This document shows, one piece after another, positions 1-6,736 of a DNA stretch of 13,393 nt. The stretch's first letter is position 1. The number at the start of each line of letters is the position of its first letter. The stretch covers positions 1 through 13,393 of the forward strand of contig CALMNS010000658.1 of assembly GCA_937871635.1 (NCBI GenBank), in the 5' to 3' direction. The notes below the pieces were generated by a model. It had not been told where the DNA came from. It made no database searches and worked only from the letters and a program-made list of their open reading frames with translations. Origin of the DNA: an uncultured Solirubrobacter sp. (GTDB taxonomy: Bacteria > Actinomycetota > Thermoleophilia > Solirubrobacterales > Solirubrobacteraceae). The position numbers and the translations under genes were made by a program.

Positions 1-508
1 GTGCCGTCGCGTTCGCGTCGCGGGCCAGGAGCGCGATCATGACGCGTTGCGCGATCGCGGGCGGAAAGAGCATCACGGTCTCGTCGCGGTAGCGCTTGAG
101 GAAGCCGGCGGCCCAGCGGGCGCCGCGCAGTCCGCGTGGCCGCCCGGCACGCGTGAACAGGCCCTGTTGTCCGGCGGCGGCTGCCTCCTCGAGGAACTGC
201 TGCAGCCGCAGGGGCGGGGTCACATAGCAGCGCAGGTGCGCGTCCCGGTCGCTGCTGCTGGTGAGGCCGTGCACTTCGCCCGGGGCGACGACGATCTCAC
301 CGTCGTCGGGGCCGATCACGCGATCGTGGTCGCCGTGGCGGAAGCGCACCTCGCCGTCGAGGACGGACCAGCGCTCCTCCTGCCGCGGGTGGTAGTGGGC
401 CGGCAGCGCCCCGCCGGGCGCGAGCCAGCTGTCGACGACCAGGCTCTCGCCTGCGAGCCGGAACGACTGGCGCACGCGGGTGACGGGGTCGCGGATCTCC
501 ATGGTCAC
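1..508 (-). CDS. Cupin-domain protein (3' end beyond window)
   Basis: Small single-domain cupin, about 169 codons visible, C-terminus cut off by the left window edge. Cupin motif 1 is seen around residues 33-52 (G, then HYH at 38-40, Glu at 44/45, closing Gly 52). Motif 2 is seen around 70-80 (G, PG, His 80). The three His and one Glu would bind a metal ion inside the beta barrel. The substrate cannot be told; this architecture is shared by dioxygenases, isomerases and small-molecule sensors. I chose the GTG start at 508 because GGAGGA lies 6 nt upstream and the start overlaps the preceding gene's TGA in a GTGA arrangement. An ATG two codons further in (502) is the alternative. It is the last visible gene of the minus-strand run and is probably co-translated with its upstream neighbour. 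Confidence 0.85.
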   Translation of the reverse strand, partial: MTMEIRDPVTRVRQSFRLAGESLVVDSWLAPGGALPAHYHPRQEERWSVLDGEVRFRHGDHDRVIGPDDGEIVVAPGEVHGLTSSSDRDAHLRCYVTPPLRLQQFLEEAAAAGQQGLFTRAGRPRGLRGARWAAGFLKRYRDETVMLFPPAIAQRVMIALLARDANATA

Positions 509-990
509 GGTCGGTCCTCCCTTCGGTCAGGACGCTCGAGCACGGGACCGCCGCGGCGCTCCCCCGGCCGGAGTCCTCCCGCCACGACCCGCCGCGCCGT
601 CCGCCGGTGGAGGATCCCGACGAACGCCCAGACCAGCCGCGTGAGCAGCGGCCGCCTGAAGCGCAGGACGGTCGTGAGCACCCTCCGCTCCGGTTCGACG
701 TTGCGGCCGACCATCACGGTCTCCATCAGCGGGTCGCTGTCCTCCAGCACCACCACCCCGGCGTCGGACTCGACGATGCGAGCCGAGCCGAGGCCGTCCG
801 CGTTGCCGGCGATCCGCTTGATCCAGGCCGGCGTGGCGTCCACCCCCGCGCGCACCCACTCCTCAGGCGCGCAACGATCCGGCCCCGCGAGCCGCAGCTC
901 GAAGGCGTCGGCGTAGTCGTAGCCGCTCGCGGCGGCGATCGGGTCGGTGACACGGACGCGGCGCACCCGATCGCGGGCCTGGCCCTTCAC
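505..990 (-). CDS. Uncharacterised protein, possibly DUF2867/SRPBCC-like
   Basis: A 161-residue protein I do not recognise with certainty. The N-terminal half has a YDYADAFEL segment. The middle has alternating hydrophobic strands (GVVVLEDSDPLMETVMVG, VLTTVLRF), and a helix near the C-terminus (LVWAFVGILHRRTARRVV) precedes an Arg/Pro-rich tail. The pattern resembles the beta-sheet-plus-long-helix layout of DUF2867 or SRPBCC-type small proteins, but no catalytic motif is visible. I chose the GTG at 990 because CACGAGG precedes it by about 5 nt. A second GTG at 966 is possible and would remove eight residues. The stop overlaps the start of the cupin gene by 4 nt, so the two are probably translated together. 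A 76-nt gap separates it from the SRPBCC gene upstream. Confidence 0.6.
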   Translation of the reverse strand: MKGQARDRVRRVRVTDPIAAASGYDYADAFELRLAGPDRCAPEEWVRAGVDATPAWIKRIAGNADGLGSARIVESDAGVVVLEDSDPLMETVMVGRNVEPERRVLTTVLRFRRPLLTRLVWAFVGILHRRTARRVVAGGLRPGERRGGPVLERPDRREDRP

Positions 991-1066
991 GGACCTCGTG
1001 GCTGACGGGGGCAGGACCTGCGTCGCGGCTGCAACCTTCCGAACGCCCGGCCGGCCGGTGCGTGGC
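991..1066. other. Short intergenic gap within minus-strand run
   Basis: This is the only break in the otherwise overlapping chain of minus-strand genes in the left third of the window. It holds a 12-bp GC palindrome made of CCGG repeats (1047-1058) and a ribosome-binding site for the gene at 990. No clear -10/-35 promoter and no T-tract terminator is visible. Whether the downstream pair (990-1) belongs to the sigma-factor operon is therefore open. Confidence 0.5.
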
Positions 1067-1540
1067 CTAGGACGCATCTCTGAGCAGGTCGGGTTTGCTG
1101 TCGCGGACGAGTCCGAGCTCGAGGTCGTGCTCGAGCAGCGCCTTGGCGGCGGACAGGACGAGGGTGAATCCTTCGGTCGAGCCCATCGCGTGCGCTGCCA
1201 TCTCCGTGGGGGTGCCGGTGTACCCCGTCTCGGTGACCGTGACAACGGTGGTGTCCTGCTCGCGAGCGTCGAATCGCCACTCGACATCGGTGGCGGGCTG
1301 GCCCCATCGCATGAGGATCCGGCGGTCCGGCTGGATGTCCTTGACCGCGACCGCTGCCGTCGCGCCGAACATCTCCCATGTCCACTCGACCTCCGCACCG
1401 GGCTCGAGGCGGCCGGTGCTCTTCGTGAACCAGAACCTGGTCGTGACGTCGGGGTCGGCGAAGGCCTCGAATACGTCGTGCGCCTGGCGGCGGATCAGCA
1501 TCTGGGTGCTCATGACGAGCGGCTCGGCAAGCGTGCTCAT
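1067..1540 (-). CDS. SRPBCC / AHSA1-like domain protein
   Basis: A 157-residue START/SRPBCC-superfamily protein of the AHSA1 (activator of Hsp90 ATPase-like) type. Evidence is the typical N-terminal layout: an initial strand (TQMLIRRQA), then VFEAFADPDVTTRFWFTKS (residues 23-41), GAEVEWTWEMFG (48-59), PDRRILMRWG (71-80) and a C-terminal amphipathic helix (about 122-145). The fold is a hydrophobic-ligand cavity; the ligand is unknown. The ATG at 1540 has CAGGAG 7 nt upstream and was chosen over an internal ATG ten codons later. The start codon contains the TGA of a 4-nt overlap in the frame that the preceding F420 gene should have used, which suggests ancestral translational coupling. Length is normal for the family. 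Confidence 0.85.
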   Translation of the reverse strand: MSTLAEPLVMSTQMLIRRQAHDVFEAFADPDVTTRFWFTKSTGRLEPGAEVEWTWEMFGATAAVAVKDIQPDRRILMRWGQPATDVEWRFDAREQDTTVVTVTETGYTGTPTEMAAHAMGSTEGFTLVLSAAKALLEHDLELGLVRDSKPDLLRDAS

Positions 1541-2057
1541 GGCGTGGCTCCTGGTTGGGTGGGGACGACAGCGGCTCGAGGACGACGATCGGCAGCGGCC
1601 GGCGGGTGCGGCGCTGGTAGTGGTCGATCGGAGCGACGGTGGCCAAGCGCCGCCAGAGCTGCTGGTGTTCAGGGTCGGCGGCGATCCGCGGCTTGACGGG
1701 TCGGCGCTCATTGCCCAGGATGGCGACCCCTTGTCCGGCGGCCTGGAGGTTGAGCCACCAGGCCGGGGCGAGATCGGCGCCGGCGTTGGCGGGCACGACG
1801 ACGAGGGCGTCGCCGTGGGACAGGGAGGCGAGCGGCGTCGAGCGCAGCCTGCCCGTGCGCCGACCGACGGTCTCCAGCACGAGGACCTGGGCGCCGAACC
1901 AGCGCGCCAGCGGGCCGGTCTGCCCGCGGAGGAACAGGGCGCAGTGGAGCGCGGTCATGCGGCGGGTCAGGTGCGGCAGCTTGAGCGCGAGATCGCCGAG
2001 CGGGACGGGTGCGCCGCTCAGGGCGCCCGTGGCGGAGGCGGGCAGCAGGCGCCTCAT
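1537..2057 (-). CDS. F420-dependent Ddn-family oxidoreductase, 3' end frame-disrupted
   Basis: Deazaflavin (F420)-dependent oxidoreductase of the Ddn/DUF385 split-barrel family. Key motifs are TVGRRTGRLRSTPL (63-76), a DALVVVPANAG segment (83-93), PAWWLNL (98-104) and YQRRTRRPLPIVVLEP near residue 160, where family members normally end. It probably uses F420H2 to reduce a small organic or quinone-like compound; the substrate is unknown. The ATG at 2057 overlaps the stop of the NADH dehydrogenase (ATGA). Oddly, the frame has no stop after the conserved end. It stays open to 987 (about 356 codons) and reads out of frame through the whole SRPBCC gene. In the frame reached by restoring one base, the gene would stop at 1539-1537 in an ATGA overlap. 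I give that end, and infer a 1-nt loss (real or sequencing) between about 1575 and 1545, perhaps in the C-run at 1564-1561. Confidence 0.75.
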
Positions 2058-3388
2058 GCCGCGATGCGCTCCCGCGCCGCCCCCGTCTCGGCGGGCTCGC
2101 CCGTGATGAGTCGTGCGCCCCGCCCGCGGGTCAGGAAGCTCACGGTCCAGCGGATCATGACCAGGAGCCGGTTCTGGAGCCCGACCAGGTAGAAGAGGTG
2201 CACGAACAGGTAGGCGAGCCAGGCGAGGACGCCGCTCAGCCGCAAGCCCCTCAGGTCCATCACCGCCTTGAGGCGGCCGATCGTGGCCACGTTGCCCTTG
2301 TCGACGTAGCGGAACGGCCGGCGCTCCCGACCGTTGAGCCGTGCCCGGATGGCCTTCGCCGCGTAGCGGCCCTGCTGCATGGCGGTCGGGGCCACGCCCG
2401 GGAGCTCCTGAGAGCGGGCCTCGGTGTCGAGCACCTGCGCCATGTCGCCGAGCGCCATCACCTCGGGATGGCCGGGCAGGGTGAGGTCGGGACCGACGAC
2501 CAGCCGGCCGGCGCGGTCGACGCTCGCGCCGCCGGCGTCGGCGAGCTCGCCGGCAAGACCGGAGGCTCGGACGCCGGCGGCCCAGATCGCGGTGCGGGCT
2601 GAGATCCGCTCCCGGAGGCCGTCGGGCGTCTGGACGGTCACGGCGTGCGCGTCGACGTTCACCACCGCGCGGTCGAGCTTCGGTGTGACGCCCAAGCGCT
2701 CGAGCGCAGCGGCGGCGCGCGCCGAAAGCCGCTCGGGGAAGCCGGTCAGCACCCGTGGGGCGGCCTCGACGAGCACGATTCGCGCGCTGCCCGGGTCGAT
2801 GTCGCGAAAGTCGCGCCGCAGCGTGTCGTGTGCGATCTCCGCGATCTGGCCGGCCAGTTCGACGCCGGTCGGGCCGCCGCCGACCACCACGAAGGTCAGC
2901 CAGGCGCGGCGCAGCTCCGGGTCGCGTTCGAGCTCCGCCGCCTCGAAGGCATTGAGGATCCGGGCACGGACCTCCAACGCGTCCTCGACCGTCTTGAGCC
3001 CCGGCGCCGCCGACCGCCACTCGTCGTGGCCGAAGTAGGCGTGCTCGGCGCCGGTCGCCACCACCAGCGTGTCGTACTCGATCCCCCGCTCCCCGACCAG
3101 CACGCGCCGGCGCTCGAGGTCGAAGCCCGACACCTCGCCGAGCACCACCCGTGCGTTGCGCTGGCGCTTGAGGATGCCGCGCAGCGGCGAGGCGATCTCC
3201 CCGGCCGACAGCGCGCCGGTGCCGACCTGGTAGAGCAGCGGCTGGAACAGGTGGAAGTTGCGGCGGTCGACGAGCGTGACGTCGACCGGCGCACGGCGCA
3301 ACCCACGCACCGCCTGTAGACCGCCGAAACCGCCACCGACCACCACGACACGATGCCGCCGAGCCGTTGCAGCGTTCGAGGCGGTCAT
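2054..3388 (-). CDS. ndh: Type II NADH dehydrogenase (NDH-2)
   Basis: A 444-residue FAD-dependent NADH:quinone oxidoreductase that passes electrons from NADH to menaquinone or ubiquinone without pumping protons, attached to the inner face of the membrane. The FAD dinucleotide fold is GGGFGG (18-23) followed by an acidic residue region and LFQPLLYQVGTG (47-58). The NAD fold is VVGGGPTGVELAG (168-180). The second FAD contact is LGDMAQ (313-318). The quinone-site motif APTAMQQGRYAAKAI (333-347) and a hydrophobic C-terminus (about 388-418, including LAYLFVHLFYLVGL) for membrane attachment are all present. ATG at 3388 overlaps the upstream TGA by 4 nt, and its own TGA overlaps the next ATG. Length is normal. 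Its place directly behind an ECF41 sigma and a DUF2867 gene suggests a stress- or redox-induced isoform rather than the housekeeping copy. Confidence 0.93.
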   Translation of the reverse strand: MTASNAATARRHRVVVVGGGFGGLQAVRGLRRAPVDVTLVDRRNFHLFQPLLYQVGTGALSAGEIASPLRGILKRQRNARVVLGEVSGFDLERRRVLVGERGIEYDTLVVATGAEHAYFGHDEWRSAAPGLKTVEDALEVRARILNAFEAAELERDPELRRAWLTFVVVGGGPTGVELAGQIAEIAHDTLRRDFRDIDPGSARIVLVEAAPRVLTGFPERLSARAAAALERLGVTPKLDRAVVNVDAHAVTVQTPDGLRERISARTAIWAAGVRASGLAGELADAGGASVDRAGRLVVGPDLTLPGHPEVMALGDMAQVLDTEARSQELPGVAPTAMQQGRYAAKAIRARLNGRERRPFRYVDKGNVATIGRLKAVMDLRGLRLSGVLAWLAYLFVHLFYLVGLQNRLLVMIRWTVSFLTRGRGARLITGEPAETGAARERIAA

Positions 3389-4014
3389 GCCGCGCCCCGT
3401 CCAACCGCGAGGGTGGCGGTCGGGCTCGGCGTCCCCGCATCGCCGTCGCCTGCCCGCCAGTCCCGCTCGATCTGTCGCATCAGCGGCGGGTAGATGAACA
3501 GGTACCGGAACGGCCTGATCGCCGCCATGTATGCGTGCCCGAGCCGCCCGTTGGGCTTGACGTAGACGCCCATCTCCCCGCGCCAGACGCCGTCCTCGTC
3601 CTCGACCCAGCCGAGGTGCATGATCCCGTGGACGGTGCGGTTGACGATCTCCGCCGCGAACTCGTCCTCGAGGAGGTAGACCGGGGTGAAGGGCTTCGCC
3701 TCGAAGCCGGGGCCGGACGGACCGTTCCGCAGGTCGGCAGGCAGGCGGTCGCGGAGCGTGGGCCGGTCGGGGGCCCGGTCCTCGTCGTCCCAGCCGAGCA
3801 GCGCGCCGAGCTTCCAGCGAACGGCCCACAGCACGCGGCCGACCGCCGAGGCGCCGTCCTCCGGGGCGCCCGACGTGGCGTTGTGCACGAGGCGGGGGAA
3901 GTCGTGCGGGCCGCCGGGCGTGGGCAGCGCCCACACGTCCTCAAGGCGGAAGTCGGGGACCAGCTCGTGGATGCGCCAGGGCCGAGCGGTGTGCGTGCGG
4001 TTCGGGACCCTCAC
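3385..4014 (-). CDS. DUF2867-family protein
   Basis: A 209-residue protein that matches my memory of the DUF2867 family: the opening RPWRIHEL, then DFRLEDVWALPTPGG (about 24-38), RWKLGALLGWDD, LRDRLPADL, PFTPVYLLEDEFAAEIVNRTVHGIMHLGW and VYVKPNGRLGHAYMAAIRPFRYLFIYPPLMRQIERDW at the end. The biochemical role of the family is unknown. The domain also occurs fused to the C-terminus of NAD(P)-binding epimerase-type proteins such as E. coli YbjT, which matters here because an isolated Rossmann fragment lies at the head of this operon. The GTG start at 4014 overlaps the sigma gene's TGA (GTGA) and has GGAGG 7 nt upstream. The stop overlaps the NDH-2 start. Confidence 0.85.
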   Translation of the reverse strand: MRVPNRTHTARPWRIHELVPDFRLEDVWALPTPGGPHDFPRLVHNATSGAPEDGASAVGRVLWAVRWKLGALLGWDDEDRAPDRPTLRDRLPADLRNGPSGPGFEAKPFTPVYLLEDEFAAEIVNRTVHGIMHLGWVEDEDGVWRGEMGVYVKPNGRLGHAYMAAIRPFRYLFIYPPLMRQIERDWRAGDGDAGTPSPTATLAVGRGAA

Positions 4015-4898
4015 TCGTGGACCTCCGTCGATGCGGTTCCGTGGACGTGATGCAGCTTCTCCGGATTGCGCACGACGTCGATGCGGATGATGCGCCCGCC
4101 GTCGACCGTGAAGGAGAGGACCGAGCGGTGGTGGTCGGCGCCCCCGATCATCAGGCCGAGCCGCCCGTTGAGCTCGATCGGCGTCGCCGTCGGATCGATC
4201 GACGCCTTGCGCCACAACGCGACCCATGCCCGAGCGACGCGGTGGGCGCCGTGCACCGGCTTGCGTGAGGCGATCGCGCGGCCGCCGCCGTCGGAGGTCC
4301 ACACGACGTCGGGATCGAGCACGGCGACCAGGTCGTCGAGGTCGCCCTCGGCGACCGCCTGTGCGAAGGCGCGCACCGCTCGATCGTGCTGATCCGCGGA
4401 GGCCTCGAAGCGCGGGCGCTCCCGCGCGACGTGGCGGCGGGCGCGCGAGGCGAGCTGACGCACGGCCTCGGGCGTGCGACCGACGACCTCGCCGACCTCG
4501 TCGAACGGCACGTCGAAGACGTCGTGCAACACGAACGCCGTGCGCTCCGCGGGCGAGAGCTGCTCGAGCAGCGCGAGCAGCGCGTAGCTGACCGACTCGT
4601 CGAGGGTGACGCGGTCGGCCGGATCTTCTGCCGGGGAGGGCACCACCGGTTCCGGCAGCCACGGGCCGACGTACGTTTCGCGCCGTACCCGAGCAGAGCG
4701 CAGTGCGTCGAGCGCGAGCCGGCTGACCACGGTCGTCAGCCAGGCGTCGAGGTCGTCGATGGATTCCGCGTCCGTGCGCTCGAGCCGTACCCACGCCTCC
4801 TGCACGACGTCCTCCGCCTCGCCCAGGTCGCCGAGCTGGGTGTAGGCGAGGCGGAGCAGCCGCGGGCGCGCCTGCGCGAAGCGACGCAGGACGGTCAT
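4011..4898 (-). CDS. sigJ: ECF41 / SigJ-type sigma factor with SnoaL-like C-terminal domain
   Basis: A 295-residue extracytoplasmic-function sigma factor that directs RNA polymerase to dedicated promoters. Sigma region 2 is at about 5-70 (RLLRLAYTQLGDLGEAEDVVQEAWVRL) and region 4 at about 105-157 (LSPAERTAFVLHDVF, then a helix-turn-helix with EAVRQLASRARRH). A SnoaL-like regulatory domain occupies about 168-285. All three ECF41 hallmarks are present: WLPEP in the linker (80-84), DGGGR (203-207) and NPEKL (278-282). In this group the fused C-terminal domain replaces a separate anti-sigma factor and tunes activity. The ATG at 4898 lacks a close Shine-Dalgarno sequence; GAGG is 13 nt away. It overlaps the TGA of a 31-codon upstream ORF, so translation is probably coupled. 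The symbol indicates family resemblance, not proven orthology. Confidence 0.92.
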   Translation of the reverse strand: MTVLRRFAQARPRLLRLAYTQLGDLGEAEDVVQEAWVRLERTDAESIDDLDAWLTTVVSRLALDALRSARVRRETYVGPWLPEPVVPSPAEDPADRVTLDESVSYALLALLEQLSPAERTAFVLHDVFDVPFDEVGEVVGRTPEAVRQLASRARRHVARERPRFEASADQHDRAVRAFAQAVAEGDLDDLVAVLDPDVVWTSDGGGRAIASRKPVHGAHRVARAWVALWRKASIDPTATPIELNGRLGLMIGGADHHRSVLSFTVDGGRIIRIDVVRNPEKLHHVHGTASTEVHE

Positions 4899-4990
4899 GC
4901 CGCGAGCGAAGCCTCTGCGCCCGGTTGGCGGACGGCACTCCGCCCCACCGCGCCCGTGGCTCCGGTGATCCCGACGTCGTTCGCGTTCAT
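4895..4990 (-). CDS. 31-aa ORF: Rossmann-motif remnant of an epimerase/NmrA-type protein
   Basis: A 31-residue ORF whose residues 7-17 read VGITGATGAVG, the classical GxxGxxG NAD(P)-binding loop of NmrA/epimerase-type extended SDR proteins, followed by RSAVR. The sequence then departs from the family and stops within ten residues. Its TGA overlaps the sigma-factor ATG in the same ATGA arrangement used through the operon. It starts 8 nt after the -10 element of the ECF41-like promoter, so the mRNA would be leaderless or nearly so, and no Shine-Dalgarno sequence is present. ECF41 sigma genes are known to sit with carboxymuconolactone decarboxylase, oxidoreductase or epimerase (COE) genes. I therefore infer an epimerase gene collapsed by internal deletion, now serving as a leader peptide for sigma translation. 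It is too short for a functional Rossmann fold. Confidence 0.6.
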   Translation of the reverse strand: MNANDVGITGATGAVGRSAVRQPGAEASLAA

Positions 4991-4998
4991 GACCAGCT

Positions 4999-5025
4999 GA
5001 CGAGACAGCCCCCCGAATCGTGACA
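4999..5025 (-). promoter_or_regulatory. Candidate ECF41/SigJ-dependent promoter
   Basis: TGTCACG (5025-5019), a 16-nt spacer, then CGTC (5002-4999). From memory, ECF41 promoters have TGTCACA and CGTC, and the mycobacterial SigJ promoter is GTCACA with 16 nt to CGTCCT, so one base of the -35 differs. It lies immediately upstream of the sigma operon in the right orientation, implying positive autoregulation. Predicted transcription begins within a few bases of the ATG at 4990. Confidence 0.72.
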
Positions 5026-5099
5026 CGGCTACACCGGGGGCGCTCAAGGACGGAAGCCACGCCGCCTCGACGAGCCGGACGGAAATCCGCCGCGCCGCC

Positions 5100-5128
5100 T
5101 TGACGTGCCGTTGAGCTACGCGTAACCT
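5100..5128 (+). promoter_or_regulatory. Sigma70-like promoter of aldehyde dehydrogenase operon
   Basis: TTGACG (5100-5105), a 17-nt spacer, then TAACCT (5123-5128), which fits the TANNNT form of actinobacterial -10 elements. Predicted transcription start is about 5134-5136, at the edge of the inverted-repeat operator. It is the only good match in the divergent intergenic region for the rightward genes. Confidence 0.6.
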
Positions 5129-5133
5129 CGTCC

Positions 5134-5161
5134 AACGTTGTCTAACCAGTTAGGCAACATT
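5134..5161. promoter_or_regulatory. Inverted-repeat operator, probable TetR-family site
   Basis: Arms GTTGTCTAAC (5137-5146) and GTTAGGCAAC (5149-5158) flank a 2-nt centre and match at nine of ten positions. Beyond one mismatched pair, two further A-T pairs extend the symmetry to 5134-5161. It is AT-richer than its surroundings, overlaps the predicted transcription start and lies 15 nt before the aldehyde dehydrogenase start codon. The size and symmetry suit a TetR dimer; the TetR gene at the end of the same operon is the natural candidate. Confidence 0.75.
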
Positions 5162-5176
5162 GAACGAGAGGGATTC

Positions 5177-6736
5177 ATGCCCGCAGACGCCATGACCGCG
5201 ACGGTCCCCGCCTTCGACCAGGTCGACTTCGAGGTCCACTCGCCTGAAGACGGTCGGCTCATCGCCTCGATCCCCGCCGCGACGCCGGAGGACGTGCAGC
5301 GAGCGGCGACTGGGCTCCGCGACGCCCAGCGCGAGTGGGAGGCCATCGGACCGGCCGCCCGGGCCCGGCACGTCCTTCGGCTGCGCGACTGGGTGCTCGA
5401 CCAGGAGCCGCACCTGCTCGATCTCATGCAAGCCGAGGCGGGCAAAGTCCGGCAGGACGCCGCCTTCGAGACGGCGGCCGGGGCCGATGTCCTGGCCTAC
5501 TTCGCCCGCCGGGCGGAAACCTTCCTGCGCGCGCGCCGTCCGCGGCCGCACAACCTGCTCACCCTGGGCAAGGCGCTGCAGGTCAACCACCGGCCCCACC
5601 CGCTGGTCGGCGTCATCACCCCGTGGAACTTCCCGCTCTTCATCCCGCTCGGTGACATCGCCCCCGCGCTCATGGCCGGTGCCGCCGTCCTGCTCAAGCC
5701 CGCCGAGCAGACTCCGCTGACCGCCTTGGAGCTCGGGCGGGGCTGGCAGGAGATCGGCGCCCCGGACGTCCTGCGGGTCCTCGCCGGAGCGGGTGACACG
5801 GGCGCGGCGGTCGTCGACGCGGTCGATTACGTGCAGTTCACCGGCTCGACCGCGACCGGGCGGGCAATCGGCATGCGGGCCGCGGAGCGGCTGATCCCGT
5901 GCTCGCTGGAGCTCGGCGGGAAGGACCCGATGATCGTCCTGGAGGACGCCGACGTGCCGCGGGCGGTCGCCGGGGCACTGTGGGGTGGGATCTTCAACGC
6001 CGGCCAGGTCTGCACCTCCGTCGAGCGCGTCTACGTGCACGCCGACATCTACCAGCCCTTCGTGACCGAGCTGGCCGCACGGGCCGGCAAGCTGCGCCAG
6101 GGGCCCGACACGGTGGCCGGGACCATGGAGGTCGGCGCCATGTCCGACCCGCGGCAGGTGGCGATCGTCCGCGACCACGTCGGCGACGCGGTCGCTCGCG
6201 GCGCACGCGTGCTCACCGGAGCCGGCACCGCCGACCGCGCCGGTTCGTGGATCGCCCCGACCGTCCTGGTCGACGTCGACCATTCCATGCGCATCATGCA
6301 GGAGGAGACGTTCGGCCCCACGCTGCCGGTCATGCGCGTCCGTGACGAAGACGAGGCGGTCGCGCTGGCCAACGACTCCGCCTACGGGTTGTCGGCGACG
6401 GTATGGACGCGCGACCGCCGGCGGGGCGAGCGCGTGGCCCGGCGCCTGGAGGTCGGCGCGGTCAACGTCAACGACGTCTTCACCAACGTGATCTCCCCAC
6501 CGCTTCCGATGGGCGGCTGGCGCGACTCGGGCCTCGGCGCCCGCTACGGCGGCGCGCAGGGCCTGTTGCGCTTCTGCCGCGCCCAGGGCGTCACCTCGCC
6601 GCGTCTGGCCACCCGGGCCGACCAGTTGCTGTGGTACCCCTACTCGCCCGGCAAGAGCCGCCTGGCCGCGGCGTTCGTGCGCTTCGCCGTGGGCCGCGGA
6701 CGACGGCGCCTGGCCCGACCGGAGGCAAACCGATGA
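5177..6736 (+). CDS. Aldehyde dehydrogenase family protein
   Basis: A 519-residue NAD(P)+-dependent aldehyde dehydrogenase, oxidising an aldehyde to the acid. Catalytic features present are ITPWNFPLF with Asn 151, the cofactor Lys 174 (LLKPAEQTPLT), FTGSTATGRAIG (221-232), general-base Glu 245 in LELGGKDP, nucleophile Cys 279 in FNAGQVCTS, and EETFGP with Glu 377. It is about 20-40 residues longer than many relatives because of a basic, hydrophobic tail (about 483-519, WYPYSPGKSRLAAAFVRF, then Arg-rich) that might associate with membrane. The ATG at 5177 has GAGAGGG about 4 nt upstream; a second ATG lies at 5192. A TTG start at 5138 would fall inside the operator and is unlikely. The stop overlaps the GMC gene start, so the pair probably act in sequence: alcohol to aldehyde to acid. 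The substrate is unknown. Confidence 0.93.
   Translation: MPADAMTATVPAFDQVDFEVHSPEDGRLIASIPAATPEDVQRAATGLRDAQREWEAIGPAARARHVLRLRDWVLDQEPHLLDLMQAEAGKVRQDAAFETAAGADVLAYFARRAETFLRARRPRPHNLLTLGKALQVNHRPHPLVGVITPWNFPLFIPLGDIAPALMAGAAVLLKPAEQTPLTALELGRGWQEIGAPDVLRVLAGAGDTGAAVVDAVDYVQFTGSTATGRAIGMRAAERLIPCSLELGGKDPMIVLEDADVPRAVAGALWGGIFNAGQVCTSVERVYVHADIYQPFVTELAARAGKLRQGPDTVAGTMEVGAMSDPRQVAIVRDHVGDAVARGARVLTGAGTADRAGSWIAPTVLVDVDHSMRIMQEETFGPTLPVMRVRDEDEAVALANDSAYGLSATVWTRDRRRGERVARRLEVGAVNVNDVFTNVISPPLPMGGWRDSGLGARYGGAQGLLRFCRAQGVTSPRLATRADQLLWYPYSPGKSRLAAAFVRFAVGRGRRRLARPEANR

Noticed and set aside
947..953. TGTCACC on the minus strand as another ECF41 -35 element
   Set aside because: It is inside the coding sequence at 990-505 and no CGTC follows at the right spacing.
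1047..1058. CCGG-repeat palindrome as a terminator between 1067 and 990
   Set aside because: It folds to only a 4-bp stem with a 4-nt loop and is not followed by a T-tract.
987..3440. An 817-codon open minus-strand frame
   Set aside because: Only the Ddn-family segment (2057 to about 1563) looks like protein; the rest is Arg/Gly/Pro-rich out-of-frame reading of NDH-2 and SRPBCC genes, as expected at very high GC.
2054..3934. A 626-codon frame extending NDH-2 upstream
   Set aside because: The extension is a shadow of the DUF2867 gene; the NDH-2 ATG at 3388 has the operon's usual 4-nt overlap and starts just before the FAD motif.
5138..5176. TTG start for the aldehyde dehydrogenase
   Set aside because: It lies inside the operator palindrome with no ribosome-binding site, and the ATG at 5177 has GAGAGGG immediately upstream.
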